From assembly GCA_004194705.1 (NCBI GenBank), contig SADC01000965.1, forward strand, positions 1 through 64,000: a stretch of DNA of 64,000 bases. Reading direction: 5' to 3'. Position numbers and translations under genes: made by a program. Position 1 is the first letter of the stretch; each line of letters starts with the position of its first letter. Of the stretch, positions 32,901 through 43,216 are shown in pieces. The notes below the pieces were generated by a model. The model was not told the DNA's origin and did no database searches. It saw only the letters and a program-made list of their open reading frames with translations. This DNA is from Ditylenchus dipsaci. Taxonomy: Eukaryota > Nematoda > Chromadorea > Rhabditida > Anguinidae.

Positions 32901-35900
32901 TGTGAAATAGTTCAGTGAGTATTTTTAAAGTGTATACATACCTAGACCAGGGATGAGTCCAGCCAAGAAACTGGTTGGCTGACTGCTCTGAGCACGTTCA
33001 TTAAGCAGCAGTTGGGTTTGGTTGGCTTTGGTCATCATCAACTCTTTGAGCCTGACATTGACCATAGACTCTGGGCTGGCACAGGTGATCTCTGGCTGAT
33101 TCGGCACAAATGTCCTCACATTATTATCCACCTAAAACAAACACAATAAATGAGGGTGATTGGCAACTAGTAAAAGACTACTTACCAAATAGGTCACGAA
33201 CCAGCCAAAATCAGCTCCACAATCGAGCTGGTTACCTAAGAATCAAAAACTAGACTATACGACTATACTTTGGCATATAACACGCCTCAATGTGAATTTT
33301 TTCTGACTTTTAAAAGGTTAGGCATGTTTTAGTCCGCTGACTATTTTTGGTCATTCTGACTGAGAATGAGACCCGCCGAATTAACTAGAATTTGTTGTAA
33401 ATTCGGCAACCGGACAAAAAGGTTTTTAAAAGAATTTGTCGGGCCCTATCCCTCAATAGGGGGTTTTTTTGCCTTGGTCCCCCTGTGGCTTTTTGTGATT
33501 TTTTAGGCTTTAGGATTAGGCAAGGGTTGGCCAGCGTATGTTAGGACGGACTCAAACGTATTTTAGACAAATGTTTAAGCTCGTCCTAACATACGCTGGC
33601 CTACTGTTGCTGAGCCTTAGCCTAAAAACTCGCAAAAAACAACAACAGGGAGACCAAGGAAACCCCCCCCCCATTGAAGGATAGTGCCATTTGTCGAGCG
33701 ACAAAAACGGGTTTTTTCGGTAAATTCAGGCTGTTTCGCCCGAATTTACCAAAAAAACAGTTTTTGTCGCGCGACAAATACTTTTAAAAACCTTTTTTGT
33801 CCGGTTGCCGTAAATTCTAATTAATTCGGTGGGCAATCTGAGTCAAATGACCAAAATTAGTCAACGGGATAAAAAATTACATATTGTGTCGTGGCCCACT
33901 TCGAGTCAGAAATAAAAAGTAAATATAGGCTTGTTATATCAAATCAATTAATAATAATAAAAACTAACCATCCAGGAAAATATTGGCCACTCTGGTGTGG
34001 AACGCTCCCTTTTCAAAAGTGGAGATCAGGTTATTGGAAAGATCCACAAAAAACAGCTTTGGGAGTTTAGAGAAGGTGCCTGCCTGGATTTTTTGAAGTT
34101 TATTGCCTGACAGGTCAATCACCTAAACCATTTGATATATCCGGGAGTAACAATATATACACGTACCACTAGATCAGCAATAGACGTAAATGAGGCATTG
34201 TTGATGTGCATAATGTGGTTGTTGTGAATCAAAAGGTTTTTCAGGTTCCGGACCCCATCGAACATGTTTCTCTCTAAAACTTGTCATACTTTAAAATGTG
34301 AGCAAAGAGATTTTGACGCGCACCTATAAATTCCAAACTGTTATTGGCCAAATTGAGGGTGGTCAGGGCAGCCAAAGAGTCAAAACTGTTCCTGGAAATG
34401 GTGGAGATGACGTTGTGCTGCAGGCTGATCAGGTTGAGTTTGGGGTTGGCACTGAAGGCTAATGTGTCTATCTTCTGGATCAGGTTGCTGTCTGCAAGTA
34501 GAGATGAGTTTAGAAAATATACTTGGGTAGCTCAATCCAAAAATCGGGTGCATTTGACATGTAAAATGGCTTATTTTTTTATTAACTGGCAAAAATCTGT
34601 GTTAATTCAGTAAGCCTAAAAAAGTAACATACCGTAAATGTTCTAATAAGGCCCTCATCTCAAATAGAGAACCCTCTAGAATTTGAGGGTCTGTATCTCA
34701 GAGAAGAGACAACTTTTTGCAAAGCTGTTTACGACATTTTCTTAACTCCCGCGAGCTCTACTATTTCCGCTTTTTCGATTTGGGTTAAGCACCCAAAAAT
34801 CTCGACACCGAAATTTTCTGATTTTTCGGAAATCGAAAAATTGAGCTCCGGGACTCATTTAGAATATTTATGGTAACTGTTGCCACGATTATTTGTAACT
34901 TCTTTAAACCCATAATTTTGCGGCGACTTTTGAAGGGATTTAAAATTTGTGTGTGCGAATTTCCAAAAACGCGAAATTTCAAAAGTAGTATGAATCCGAA
35001 ATCGCGACAAAAGTTTCTAAATATTTACTCCCCGCACAAAGTAAAAACTTAAATTATAGCTATTATTCATTTATTTCCGAAAATATTATTTAAATGGTGG
35101 TAAAAGTACGCTCCAACTCTAGTTCTGTTGCTTACCCATATGTATTTGGACCAGGTTGGAGTGGTCTTTGAATGAAGGTATCTGAAAAGGGAATTTTGTA
35201 ATTTTTATGTGCCTACCCAGCCACACCTACCCTCGCAAAACTGTTGGCACTCAAGTCTATAACTTCTAGTTGCTTGAAGGCTTGCAGAGTCTGGCCATCC
35301 AGTTGGTGGAGCACATTATCCCTGGCCAGGAAGTGCTTCAGTTGGGGCACATTCATGAACCCATTGGGAGCTATCCCTTTAAGTCTAAACTATCGCCACT
35401 AAGTTGACTCAACTTAAGTCCAAAAACAATGGGCAACCTGTTGGAGTTGAGTCTGAGTTCAAGCAACTTGGGCAAGTTCATAAACTGCATTTGAGCCACA
35501 TCACCGATTTGATTGCCAGCCAAATCCAGATGAGTCAAGCCAATGGAGTTCCTCAGGTTCTGGGCAGGCACTGTCACCAAACAGTTGTGTGACAAGTCCA
35601 GCAACTCCAGACTTGTCTTAGTCTCATTAAGGGCATTCCTCAACCAAATCCACAATTAGTCAGGGGGAAGACAACAGCGAAATATAGCGCTAATTAAGGA
35701 GGAGAAACAACCAGGTTTAAAACTAGGTCATTACCCCCTACTAGTTCAAGGCTGACCAAGGAGGTCAGTCAAACAGTCAGTCAGCAGTGGCGGCGACGGA
35801 AAACAAAGGTTCACAGCAAAGATAATATAAGCAGAGATAATATCAAAGGGTAGAGATGCCGACCTTCCTACTCCCTGCCCCATTAACACATCCCTCCAGC

Positions 35901-37567
35901 TAATTAATTAGCACGATTTCCAAATCGATTTTTTAAATACAAGCGAAATAATTTCAAAATAGAAAAACCTACGGCAACAGTAAACATATGCGGTTGTGTT
36001 TGAGACGCAACTGTCTCAACTGGTCCAGGCCGTCAAAAGAACGTTCAGGAATGTCATTTAACTGAAAACACAAATGGTCGATTACTTTAAGTCAGAGTGC
36101 CCTATTTCTGAAAAATTTGTGCCTTTTCTTTTTTGCAAAAAAGCTTAAAATGGTTAATTTTTCAAATTCCGGCTGCAGCGAAAAAAAATTATTACACCCC
36201 TATCTAGAATTTTTTTCTATAAATCCTCTTTGTTTATCTGATGCCCCTTTTTCAAAAAAATATTGATATCCTGCTTAAAATTGACAAATCTGGGTAAAAC
36301 CACTCACTAAATTCCAGCTGAGATTGATCACTTGCAGTTTTCGCAGCTTCTTGAGGAATGGCAAAGTGCTTATTGAGTTGTTGGTTAGTGACAATTGCTC
36401 TAGTGAATCAGACATAGCATCTAAGCGAATAATTTTTGTGAAATTATAATATTATGTTGTAATCGGCGCTAGTAGCAAATACCCCCTCCTCCCTCCAAAA
36501 ATCTGACCTTTTAAAATCTAACTATCCTTTGGAGCAACATGTTCAGGCTTAGCCCTTAGGCTCGGGGTAGGCCAGCGTACAGAAGTTGTGACTAATAAAT
36601 ATTTTACGCACTTTTTCTGAGGTCTTGGACATATATTTGGGTACTCTTTACTTTACTTAAAAAAAAATTGGGGGGGGGGGGGGTATTCGCTACTAGGGTC
36701 TTATAATCTTATTCAAAGGAACACGCCCTGCATTACACCGCAAATCAAAGTGATGACCAACAATTTTTATTCGAACGCTTTACTTGTTACTATTTTTGCA
36801 TCAAATCTGATACTAATGACAACTAGGGAGAAAACTTCAAAAAGCTAGATGAGAACACATTTAATTTTTTTTGAAAAAGAATAGCACTGCTGGTTCCTGA
36901 CTTTATTTTCATGAAATGCATAGCATGCCCTCAAATCGGCCTAATCAGATTATAAACTATCCATTTAAATTTTAAAATGAACATAATGTCGGAAAAATTG
37001 GAAAGGTATTTGATTTTTAAACCATCGGGAACCAAGCTGTTTTTCATGAAAACTGAAAGCAAATAGAGAGACCAGTATAATTTTTTTTACATAATATCGG
37101 AAATTTTAAATCCCGGTTTAAAAATTTCTCAAAACAAAATCCTACCAAACGCCTTTTCATGCACCCGTTTAATCCCGCAACCAGATATCTGCAGGCTTCG
37201 AATCTAAAATATATTTTTGTTTTAAGATTTAGTTGGCCATTGAAAAAGTAAAAACAACCTTTAGTTTAGGCAAGGGCTCCAACAGTTCCACTCCCTTGGC
37301 GCAGTGTTTTATTGTGATCTTGTGGATTGTTGTGGTGGTGTTGCTAAAGGCTGAGCCAATGGTTTGAAGCACAGTAAGTAGGTCTTGTTGTGCACTCAGC
37401 ACACACTCCACCTGCATCCAGCCCTCCACCCCCTGGCAGTAACAATTTGTAGGCAATAGAAGCCTATCTGGACAAGTCTCTGCACCACCATCTACCAGGA
37501 CAAACAGGGTTGTTGAGACGAGCATGGCCAGATGCACAATACACAGCCATCGTTTAAGCTTCCTCAT
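29933..37567 (-). CDS. leucine-rich-repeat type I membrane protein
   Basis: A - strand gene. Phase-consistent exons: 37259-37567, 37146-37203, 36308-36420, 35973-36061, 35231-35638, 35136-35181, 34324-34491, 34167-34273, 33969-34122, 33186-33235, 32942-33131 and 32679-32881; then about 31850-32449 and 29933-30231. It starts with a signal peptide and an N-cap (CYCQGVEGWMQVEC). About 14 LRRs follow, e.g. LEQLSLTNNSISTLP, ELLDLSHNCLVTVPAQ, HLDLAGNQI. A C-cap (NQLDCGADFGWF...ITC), a Pro/Ser/Gln-rich juxtamembrane region, a membrane helix near 30010-30070 (IALGMVGATTLVILGLFCYY) and a Thr-rich tail complete it. One missing base in a GGG run near 35375 and further breaks near 32680 and 31960 interrupt the frame. 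It is likely an extracellular-matrix or adhesion LRR protein; I do not name an ortholog. Confidence 0.8.
30488..30835. repeat. GAAATTTGCCAAAACG word array in an LRR-gene intron
   Basis: AAATTTGCCAAAACG units of 17-20 bp (30505-30635) face TTTTGGCGAATTTCG units (30690-30830) around a short centre. It is the same design as the other word arrays but with its own word. Confidence 0.8.
31522..31753. mobile_element. TACCGTAT-family MITE (AAGCGCCACCCC interior)
   Basis: TACCGTATTTCCTCTAATAA then GCGCCACCCC at the left, and AAATAAGCGCCCATGG..GAGGAAATATGGTA at the right. In an intron of the LRR gene. Confidence 0.8.
33330..33870. repeat. nested palindromes in an LRR-gene intron
   Basis: The outer arms (GGTCATTCTGACTGAG... 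and complement, with GGTTGCCGTAAATTC) enclose a second inverted pair at 33505-33640 (the TACGCTGGCC dispersed repeat, head to head) and a third at 33690-33790 (TTTGTCGCGCGACA type, shared with 9200-9368). The whole fills the intron between exons 33186-33235 and 33969-34122. Confidence 0.75.
34630..34874. mobile_element. TACCGTAT-family MITE (AAGGCCCTC interior)
   Basis: TACCGTAAATGTTCTAATAA then GGCCCTCAT at the left, and ATTTAGAATATTTATGGTA at the right. In an intron of the LRR gene, directly upstream of exon 34324-34491. Confidence 0.65.
36470..36720. repeat. dispersed TAGGCCAGCGTAC repeat fragment
   Basis: TTAGGCTCGGGGTAGGCCAG and flanking TAGTAGCAAATACCCC match the copies near 1-60 and 5100-5330. 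It includes a run of about 14 G at 36670. Intronic in the LRR gene. Confidence 0.5.
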
Positions 37568-37779
37568 TTGTTGTTCAGGGTGGCAAGCCTATGAATAGGT
37601 GGAAATAGAAATGATAATATTGGGTAGTGCTTGATTGAAATGGTCGAGAATGTAGATTGCATGTCCAAGTTCAGGAATTCATTAGATCTAATATAGCAGG
37701 TGGATTTTTATTAGCTAGACCAGCTCAATGGATGACCCTATTCAGACACTCTGTGTGTAATGGAAGTTAATGGCTTGTT

Positions 37780-38600
37780 AGTGGGGATATCTCTTTACCT
37801 GACTCCTAAAACGTTTTTTATAAAATTTACTTGCCGCGATCTGAACGGTTTAAACAAAAATGTAAGGTTATGTTTTGTTATTCGGGATCCCTTTTGCCTT
37901 GCTATTCTTATGATTTTTAGGTTTAAACAAGGGTTAGACAGCGTATTTTATGAATGAACTCAAACATGAGCATAAAGCATGTTTCAACCCTTCTTAAAGG
38001 GGGACAGACAATAGGGGGGGGATTTTGACTAGAAAATGGGATTTCGTTACCTTAAATTAATTTAATTTTTATTTTTAGCGCCTAATTTTTTCACACTCGT
38101 TATTACCATGAATCCACCCGACAAAAAACACATGAGATCGAAGTTTCGAAACAAAATTTTTTTTCGAAAAATTTGCCCTGGTCCAATCCAGGGACGTAAC
38201 GCTACTTTTCGTAATTGTGTCAGAACATTCATTTTCATGTGTGCGAATGTGCGAAAAAAAACAAAAGTTCTCAAAAAGCTCCGAAAATTCACCGAAAGCC
38301 TGGACTTCTTTTTAGAATTTTGGTTTTTTTCGCACATTTTGCAAGCACAGCCATATACAACGTTATGCTCAAAATGTAGCCCAGCTTTGATCTCATGTGT
38401 TTTTTGTCGGCTGGATTCATGGTAATAACTATTGGTGTATAAAAAATTAGGGGTTAAAAATAAAAATTAAATTAACTTAAGGTAGCGAAATCCCATTTTC
38501 TAGTCAAAATCCCCCCCCCCCCCGTTGTCTGTCCTCCTTTAACATACGCTGGCCAAACCTTGCCTAAGCCTAGAAAATCAAAGAAATAACACAGAAAAAG
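37780..38600. repeat. long inverted repeat, arms about 250 bp
   Basis: TTTTGACTAGAAAATGGGAT and a further 90 bp (to about 38150) pair with 38370-38510. The outer parts continue as diverged arms (ACAGACAATAGGGGG / CCCCCGTTGTCTGT). The centre contains a smaller pair around AATTTTCGGAG. The open frames on both strands are its shadows. Confidence 0.8.
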
Positions 38601-38719
38601 ACCCCGGGTTACAGATGACACCTAAGCTACAGTAGATAGAGAGCTATACAAGTCAAGGTTTTCAAGACAGGCCAGTTCCTGATGGTATAAAAGCGAAAAA
38701 AGCACGGTGAAACACAAAA

Positions 38720-39935
38720 ACGGGTGAGACCTAATTACCTCTCGTCATAATTCCAAATGTGAAAAATGGGCAACGAAAATTACCCTTTGGCAAAATGCCC
38801 ATAAAATCTTTTCATACGGGAAAAATGCCAATAGAATTTTTTCCAAACTATGCTTTACCCTTCTTTGTCTCTCTTTGTTCCTTTGGTATGTTTCTTCCGA
38901 AAAATCTAACCAAGTGAATCAAGGCTCATTTTACGGTATTTCACACATTTAGTAGCTGATGTATGCAATTCATACCTCCATAGTACCCTCTACCAACCGA
39001 AATACACCAAGGCAGTCGAAACTACCCAAACCATCCTAAATACCCTGAACAGTCTCAAACTACTCCAAATCATCTCGAATTAGGATCGCTTAGAATCCAC
39101 TCCGCAATGGCCAAAAGGCAATATAACTGATTTTTGGGAGTTTACTTCAGGGGGAGTAAACTTTTGCGAAAAGGCGATTGAGTGAATCAGAATTCCAGTC
39201 CAGTTGGCTCAATCGCTCAGAACTCGAAGTTTAGGGGGGTTTGGAGTGGTTCAAGGTGGCATTCTGAGCGATTAAGCCCATCGGACTGGAACTCTGACCC
39301 GCTCAATCGATTTTTCGTACAAACCCCAAACCCCTAACAATCCGTTGTTTTTGCCTTTTAGCCACTCCGAAGTGGGTTCTGAGCGATCCTAAAAAGGAGA
39401 TAGATCGGTGTAGTGCCACTTACACTCATAACTGAGGTTACTGGTTCGAGTCCTTCTGGGTGCACACCCTATTTTTTATCCCATTTGAAATGATTTAACT
39501 GAGATCTAAGAGGCAGGAATAACGGAGAAAAAACAGCTCTAGGTTAGAGACAGAAATGGGGTTTCGGGGTTTTGCATAAAAGATATTTTTTGACATAACT
39601 TTTGAGTAAAAGTGGTGGATAAAAATTTTATGCCTTTATGCTAGTTTTTATTCCTTTACCGATTGGTTCTTTCACTTTTTGTTTTTTCCTTGAAAAATTT
39701 TGACCTGCGACCCTGAACCCGAAATTGAGTATTTCAGGGCCCCGATTTGTCAATTTCGGGGTTCAGAGTGGCAGGTCAAAATTTTCCAAGGAAAAAACAA
39801 AAAGTAAAAGAACCAATTAATAGAGAAATAAAAAGTAGCATCTAGGCACAAAATTTTCGCGTGGGAAATTTTTCTTGTTGGACGTTTTTCTCATTTGGCA
39901 TTATGACGAAAGGTAACTAGGTGTCACCCACAAAA
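38720..39935. repeat. nested inverted repeat; outer GTGAGACCTAATTACCT arms
   Basis: The outer arms 38725-38850 and 39800-39930 pair (CATAATTCCAAATG / CATTTGGCATTATG). Inside are an inner palindrome 39085-39395 (GGCCAAAAGGCA, AATCGCTCAGAA; related to 8375-8535 and 9045-9205), a tRNA-like sequence, and a third palindrome 39540-39840 around GGGTTCAGGGTCGC-type sequence. Confidence 0.7.
39396..39475 (+). other. tRNA-Met-like / SINE-like sequence
   Basis: CTCATAA (an anticodon loop with CAT) precedes, at the usual distance, the B-box GGTTCGAGTCC and then CTGGGTGCACACC. The left half matches a tRNA 5' arm poorly (GATCGGTGTAGTGCC), and acceptor pairing is not evident. Similar tails occur at about 3412, 5360 and 16590, so a tRNA-derived repeat is more likely than a working tRNA gene. 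Confidence 0.4.
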
Positions 39936-40369
39936 CACTCCTCGTAATTAAAAGCATGGATAATTGACCGCGAAAAACTGGCCGTAGCGAAAAATGTCAG
40001 GAAATGGCCGTTCGCTCAAGGTTTCATTCAACTCACTGGGTGGCAAGTTGAGTAGCTCTATATGACACGTGCGGTATTATGAGATGTGAATTGGGCAACA
40101 ACATTTAATTTAAAAAAAAATTAAAATACAAATTGAATAATCTGAAAATAAATCAACTCTATATTATCAAGAACAATACAATCAACAACAACAAATAAGT
40201 AGGTAGTTATGCTGAATGCCAAGGTTAATTACATACAGCGGTGGTTTGTGTAAATATAAGAACAACAACAGAAAAGGCAAGAATTAAGAGGGTGTCGTCA
40301 TTGCTACAAGCCATCGATCCCAAACAAGTGAAGAAGAATACTCGGGGGCAATTATAGCTCACAAGGTGG

Positions 40370-40697
40370 GTGATTGGGCGATTGACTCCAGCCACTTGCA
40401 CCACCACTATTGTGGAAGAGGAGAAGAACAGTGTGTACACACAGAAGATTTCTCTTTCAGCATCAGCAACACGGGGCTTTAATCCATGCAGAGGGAGAAG
40501 AGCACTCTACCCTCAAGAGAAACACCGTTGGATGGGAAATTGGGTCAAATGTTGTGCTGCTCCTCCTTCTTTTTGCGCTGCTGGCAGTGCTGGAGGGGAA
40601 ATGTCTGCTGATTCTCTACCAGCACAGGTCAATTCCAATGCTCTTTCTTTCCCTTTTGTGCAGAAGACTGCTGCTGGAGCGATTCTTTCTCTAATAT
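40370..40697 (+). CDS. possible membrane-protein exon(s), unassigned
   Basis: + strand frames give WAIDSSHLHHHYCGRGEEQC, then VHTEDFSFSISNTGL (Ig-strand-like), then, after a frame change near 40480, HAEGEEHSTLKRNTVGWEIG with the hydrophobic stretch NVVLLLLLFALLAVLEG and a basic CLLILYQHR tail. The order resembles the end of an Ig-type membrane protein, as in the gene at 20344-25755, but the splice structure could not be fixed. The opposite strand is also open, so this is tentative. Confidence 0.3.
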
Positions 40698-41094
40698 AAT
40701 TGATTAGATTTTTGAAAGAGAAGCATGTGTGGTGGCAGCGTGCGGAAATATATCTATACTTTTTGCTGGAACTTTTAGTTATGGAGGATTGAGGATGAAG
40801 GATTTGGAGGAGGATATACAATACATGTGATTGCTTAAGCAAAAGGGTTGGCTGCAAACAAGCAACCTGTGACCTACGCTACTCTAAAATATGATGCGCA
40901 AACATAGCGAAAATACACGGTGTGAGAAATTTTCCTATCACTTTTAAACGCTATAACTTTCCCATTAGGTTGTTTTTTGAAAATCTGTTTTTACAGATCG
41001 ACTCAGCTCACTCTAACAATATTTTTGGTATTAAAGTCAAAAACACGATTTTCGCCGCTACTCGGTTATACCCCCACCCCCCAAGTGCTCTCGG

Positions 41095-41255
41095 AAATAT
41101 CCCTTCCAGAGCAGCTGCAGTGCTTGAAACCAACAGCGTAGTTGAATGACGAACCCGTGAATTTCTACTACCAAATGATTGTCCAGAGGAATGAAGACGA
41201 CCTGAATTTCTTATTTCTTGGGGATGACACAGATTACAACAATCTGATCAAGTAA
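41095..41255 (+). pseudogene. Ulp1/SENP-like cysteine protease fragment
   Basis: LNDEPVNFYYQMIVQRNEDD followed by NFLFLGDDTDYNN resembles the start of the Ulp1 peptidase domain (pattern WLND..INFY..LL..R). The Trp codon and upstream frame are broken, and the His-Asp-Cys catalytic part was not found downstream. It may be a decayed host gene or the protease part of a decayed transposable element. Confidence 0.4.
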
Positions 41256-41564
41256 AATTTTTTCAAGAGCGTACTACGAAACAACAATAATTTGGACAAT
41301 TCTTTAGAAGTTTAGAAGTTTATTTCGAAATTCTTGGAAGAATATGCCGTAGAGTATGGCTACGAAGCTATGAATCCTGGTAACTGGATCACGATCTGCC
41401 CAAAGATATGTTTATTATTTCTTGATTGATCATCAATTCGAAGTTCACAGGACATTCCTCGCCAGACGAAACTTTTGGTTGCAGAGCTTTTATTTGCCAA
41501 TATGCAAAGTGCGTATGTCGTGGTTTTCCGCTTAATTTCACCGAAGCCTAAATATATGGAATGG

Positions 41565-41705
41565 GTGGTATTTCTTTTTGTCCGTAGAATACTCGTTTTT
41601 GTCCGTAGAATATTTTTTTGTCCGTAGACTTTGAATGTCCATTGAATACTCGTTTTTGTCCGTAGATTTCTCGTTTTTGTCCGTAGATTTTAAAATTTTG
41701 CGGTA
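41565..41705. repeat. GTCCGTAGAATACTCG word array
   Basis: Five to six units of TTTTTGTCCGTAGA(A/T)T.. of about 18-30 bp, directly left of the hAT element. Confidence 0.75.
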
Positions 41706-41768
41706 ATTCAAATTTTATGGTCAGAAATGACTTGGATTGCTTAGAACCCACCCTAGAGTGGTCGAAAG

Positions 41769-42860
41769 TAGAGATGGAGGATGGCCTACCGGGACGGGAC
41801 GGGACAAAATTTTTAGCAAAATTTTTCGGGACGGGACACCGGGACGGGACAACCTACAAATCTGTTCCGGGACGGGAATCCGGGACCAAGTGAAATTCCG
41901 GGACGGGGGACTGGTTTTTCGGTCGGGACGCAAAAGCTCGAATTTGACATACCAGTTAATGAAATGACAATGAGAAATTCCTCGGAAGGGAATGTTGTTG
42001 ATACGGAAGGATTTTCACGGTCGAGAAATGAATTTGATACACTCGTTTATTTTCATATAACAAGTACAAGAAAAGGGTACTAGATCAACACTTTGTTCAA
42101 GAACATCAACATTTCGGCCTTCTCTGGGTCCAAGTTCGTTCTTCTGTAGTCGTAAACGTCGCGGGCCAGGGAAAAGACCGACTCACTTGCTACGCTCGTT
42201 GCTGGCGAGGACAAGTACTTCTTCGCGCACTTGGCCAAGATGGGGAAATTGCTCTCATTCTCCTGAACAATCAATGTTTTAAAGGAACCACTACACAAAG
42301 TAAGGGTCAGATTAGCATATACCTGCCAGAACTTCAACGAGTTGGACGACGACGGCATCCTCTTCATCTTCGCGTAAGCCACCATCTCCGCCTCAGTGCC
42401 GCTCATCTTGGAGATTTGTACGCGAGGAACTTCATCATCGTCGTCATCAAAGAACGACTTCTCCTTCCTGATCATCTTGGGGGCCGGAGACGAGAGATCT
42501 TGTTCAGCATCGAGTTCCCTTCTTGTTCACCGACTTCTTCGAGTAGCCATTTCGACGCCTTCTGGTTGAACTGGAGAGTATTGGCCGAATAGTAGTCCTT
42601 GAAGCGCGGGTCCAAGAACGGTTTTTTGCATGACACGTTTTGGAGTTTTTAGATAACATAATTTTAGCGCCAGTTCCGGGACACATTTTAAAAATCCGGA
42701 CGGGACAATAAATATGGAAACCGAAAAATTTTCCCGGGACGGGACACCGGGACGGGACAGGGGTCAAATTTTTTTCGGTCGGGATACCGGGACGGGACAA
42801 TTGCATGAAACTCCACCGGTCGGGACGGGAATGTCCCGTCCCGTCCCGCCTCCATCTCTA
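41769..42860. mobile_element. hAT element with perfect ends and 8-bp TSD
   Basis: Terminal inverted repeats TAGAGATGGAGG and CCTCCATCTCTA. The target duplication is GTCGAAAG at 41761-41768 and 42861-42868. Subterminal words are CCGGGACGGGAC, repeated 3-5 times at each end in opposite orientation. The interior encodes the C-terminal part of a hAT transposase on the - strand. Intact ends plus an exact TSD indicate a fairly recent insertion. At about 1.1 kb it is an internally shortened copy. Confidence 0.95.
42080..42645 (-). pseudogene. hAT transposase, C-terminal fragment
   Basis: - strand: KKPFLDPRFKDYYSA (the conserved LDPRFK segment), KASKWLLEEV, then after a one-base shift near 42490 [16 protein letters not shown]. 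After a 60-nt intron (42263-42322) comes the hAT dimerisation region: [40 protein letters not shown] and the stop at 42080. The BED finger and the catalytic first half are absent, so no active transposase is encoded. A related scrap is at 57560-57720. Confidence 0.85.
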
Positions 42861-43084
42861 GTCGAAAGCCCTTGAAAGTTGGTTTTTACTATAAGCGAAA
42901 ATGTGATTGCACGCATCAGAATTGCCGTCTGATGGGCTAAATCGATCAGAATTCCAGGTTAAGGGTGGTTTTTATTTTTTTTAGTCTGAACCAACCAAAT
43001 CAAGTGGTCGTCCACTTGGACCAAAAATTTTTTAAACGTTTTTAATTTCCCAAAACCTGTTTTCTGAAATGATTTAGGCATGCT

Positions 43085-43215
43085 GAAAATGGTTTGACAG
43101 TGGTCAAATGCCGTTTTCTTGTGTAGTTTTCGAGTTTTGGGCAATAATTAATTTCACCAAAATAAATTATTCCCCAAAACTCAAACAATACCCGACAGAA
43201 CGGCATTTTACCACT
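43085..43215. repeat. short inverted repeat (TGCCGTT / AACGGCA)
   Basis: AAATGCCGTTTTCTTGTGTA..GTTTTGGG pairs with CCCAAAACTC..ACGGCATTT. The total is about 125 bp, abutting the composite repeat. Confidence 0.65.
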
Positions 43216-43216
43216 T

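Noticed and set aside
35371..35655. A stop in the LRR exon read as the true end of the protein
   Set aside because: The next bases continue the LRR pattern in the adjacent frame, and downstream exons keep phase, so a one-base error in a G run is more likely than a real stop.
40225..40440. - strand frame with a hydrophobic end
   Set aside because: Probably the shadow of the + strand exon-like sequence; no signal peptide, splice site or partner exon was found.
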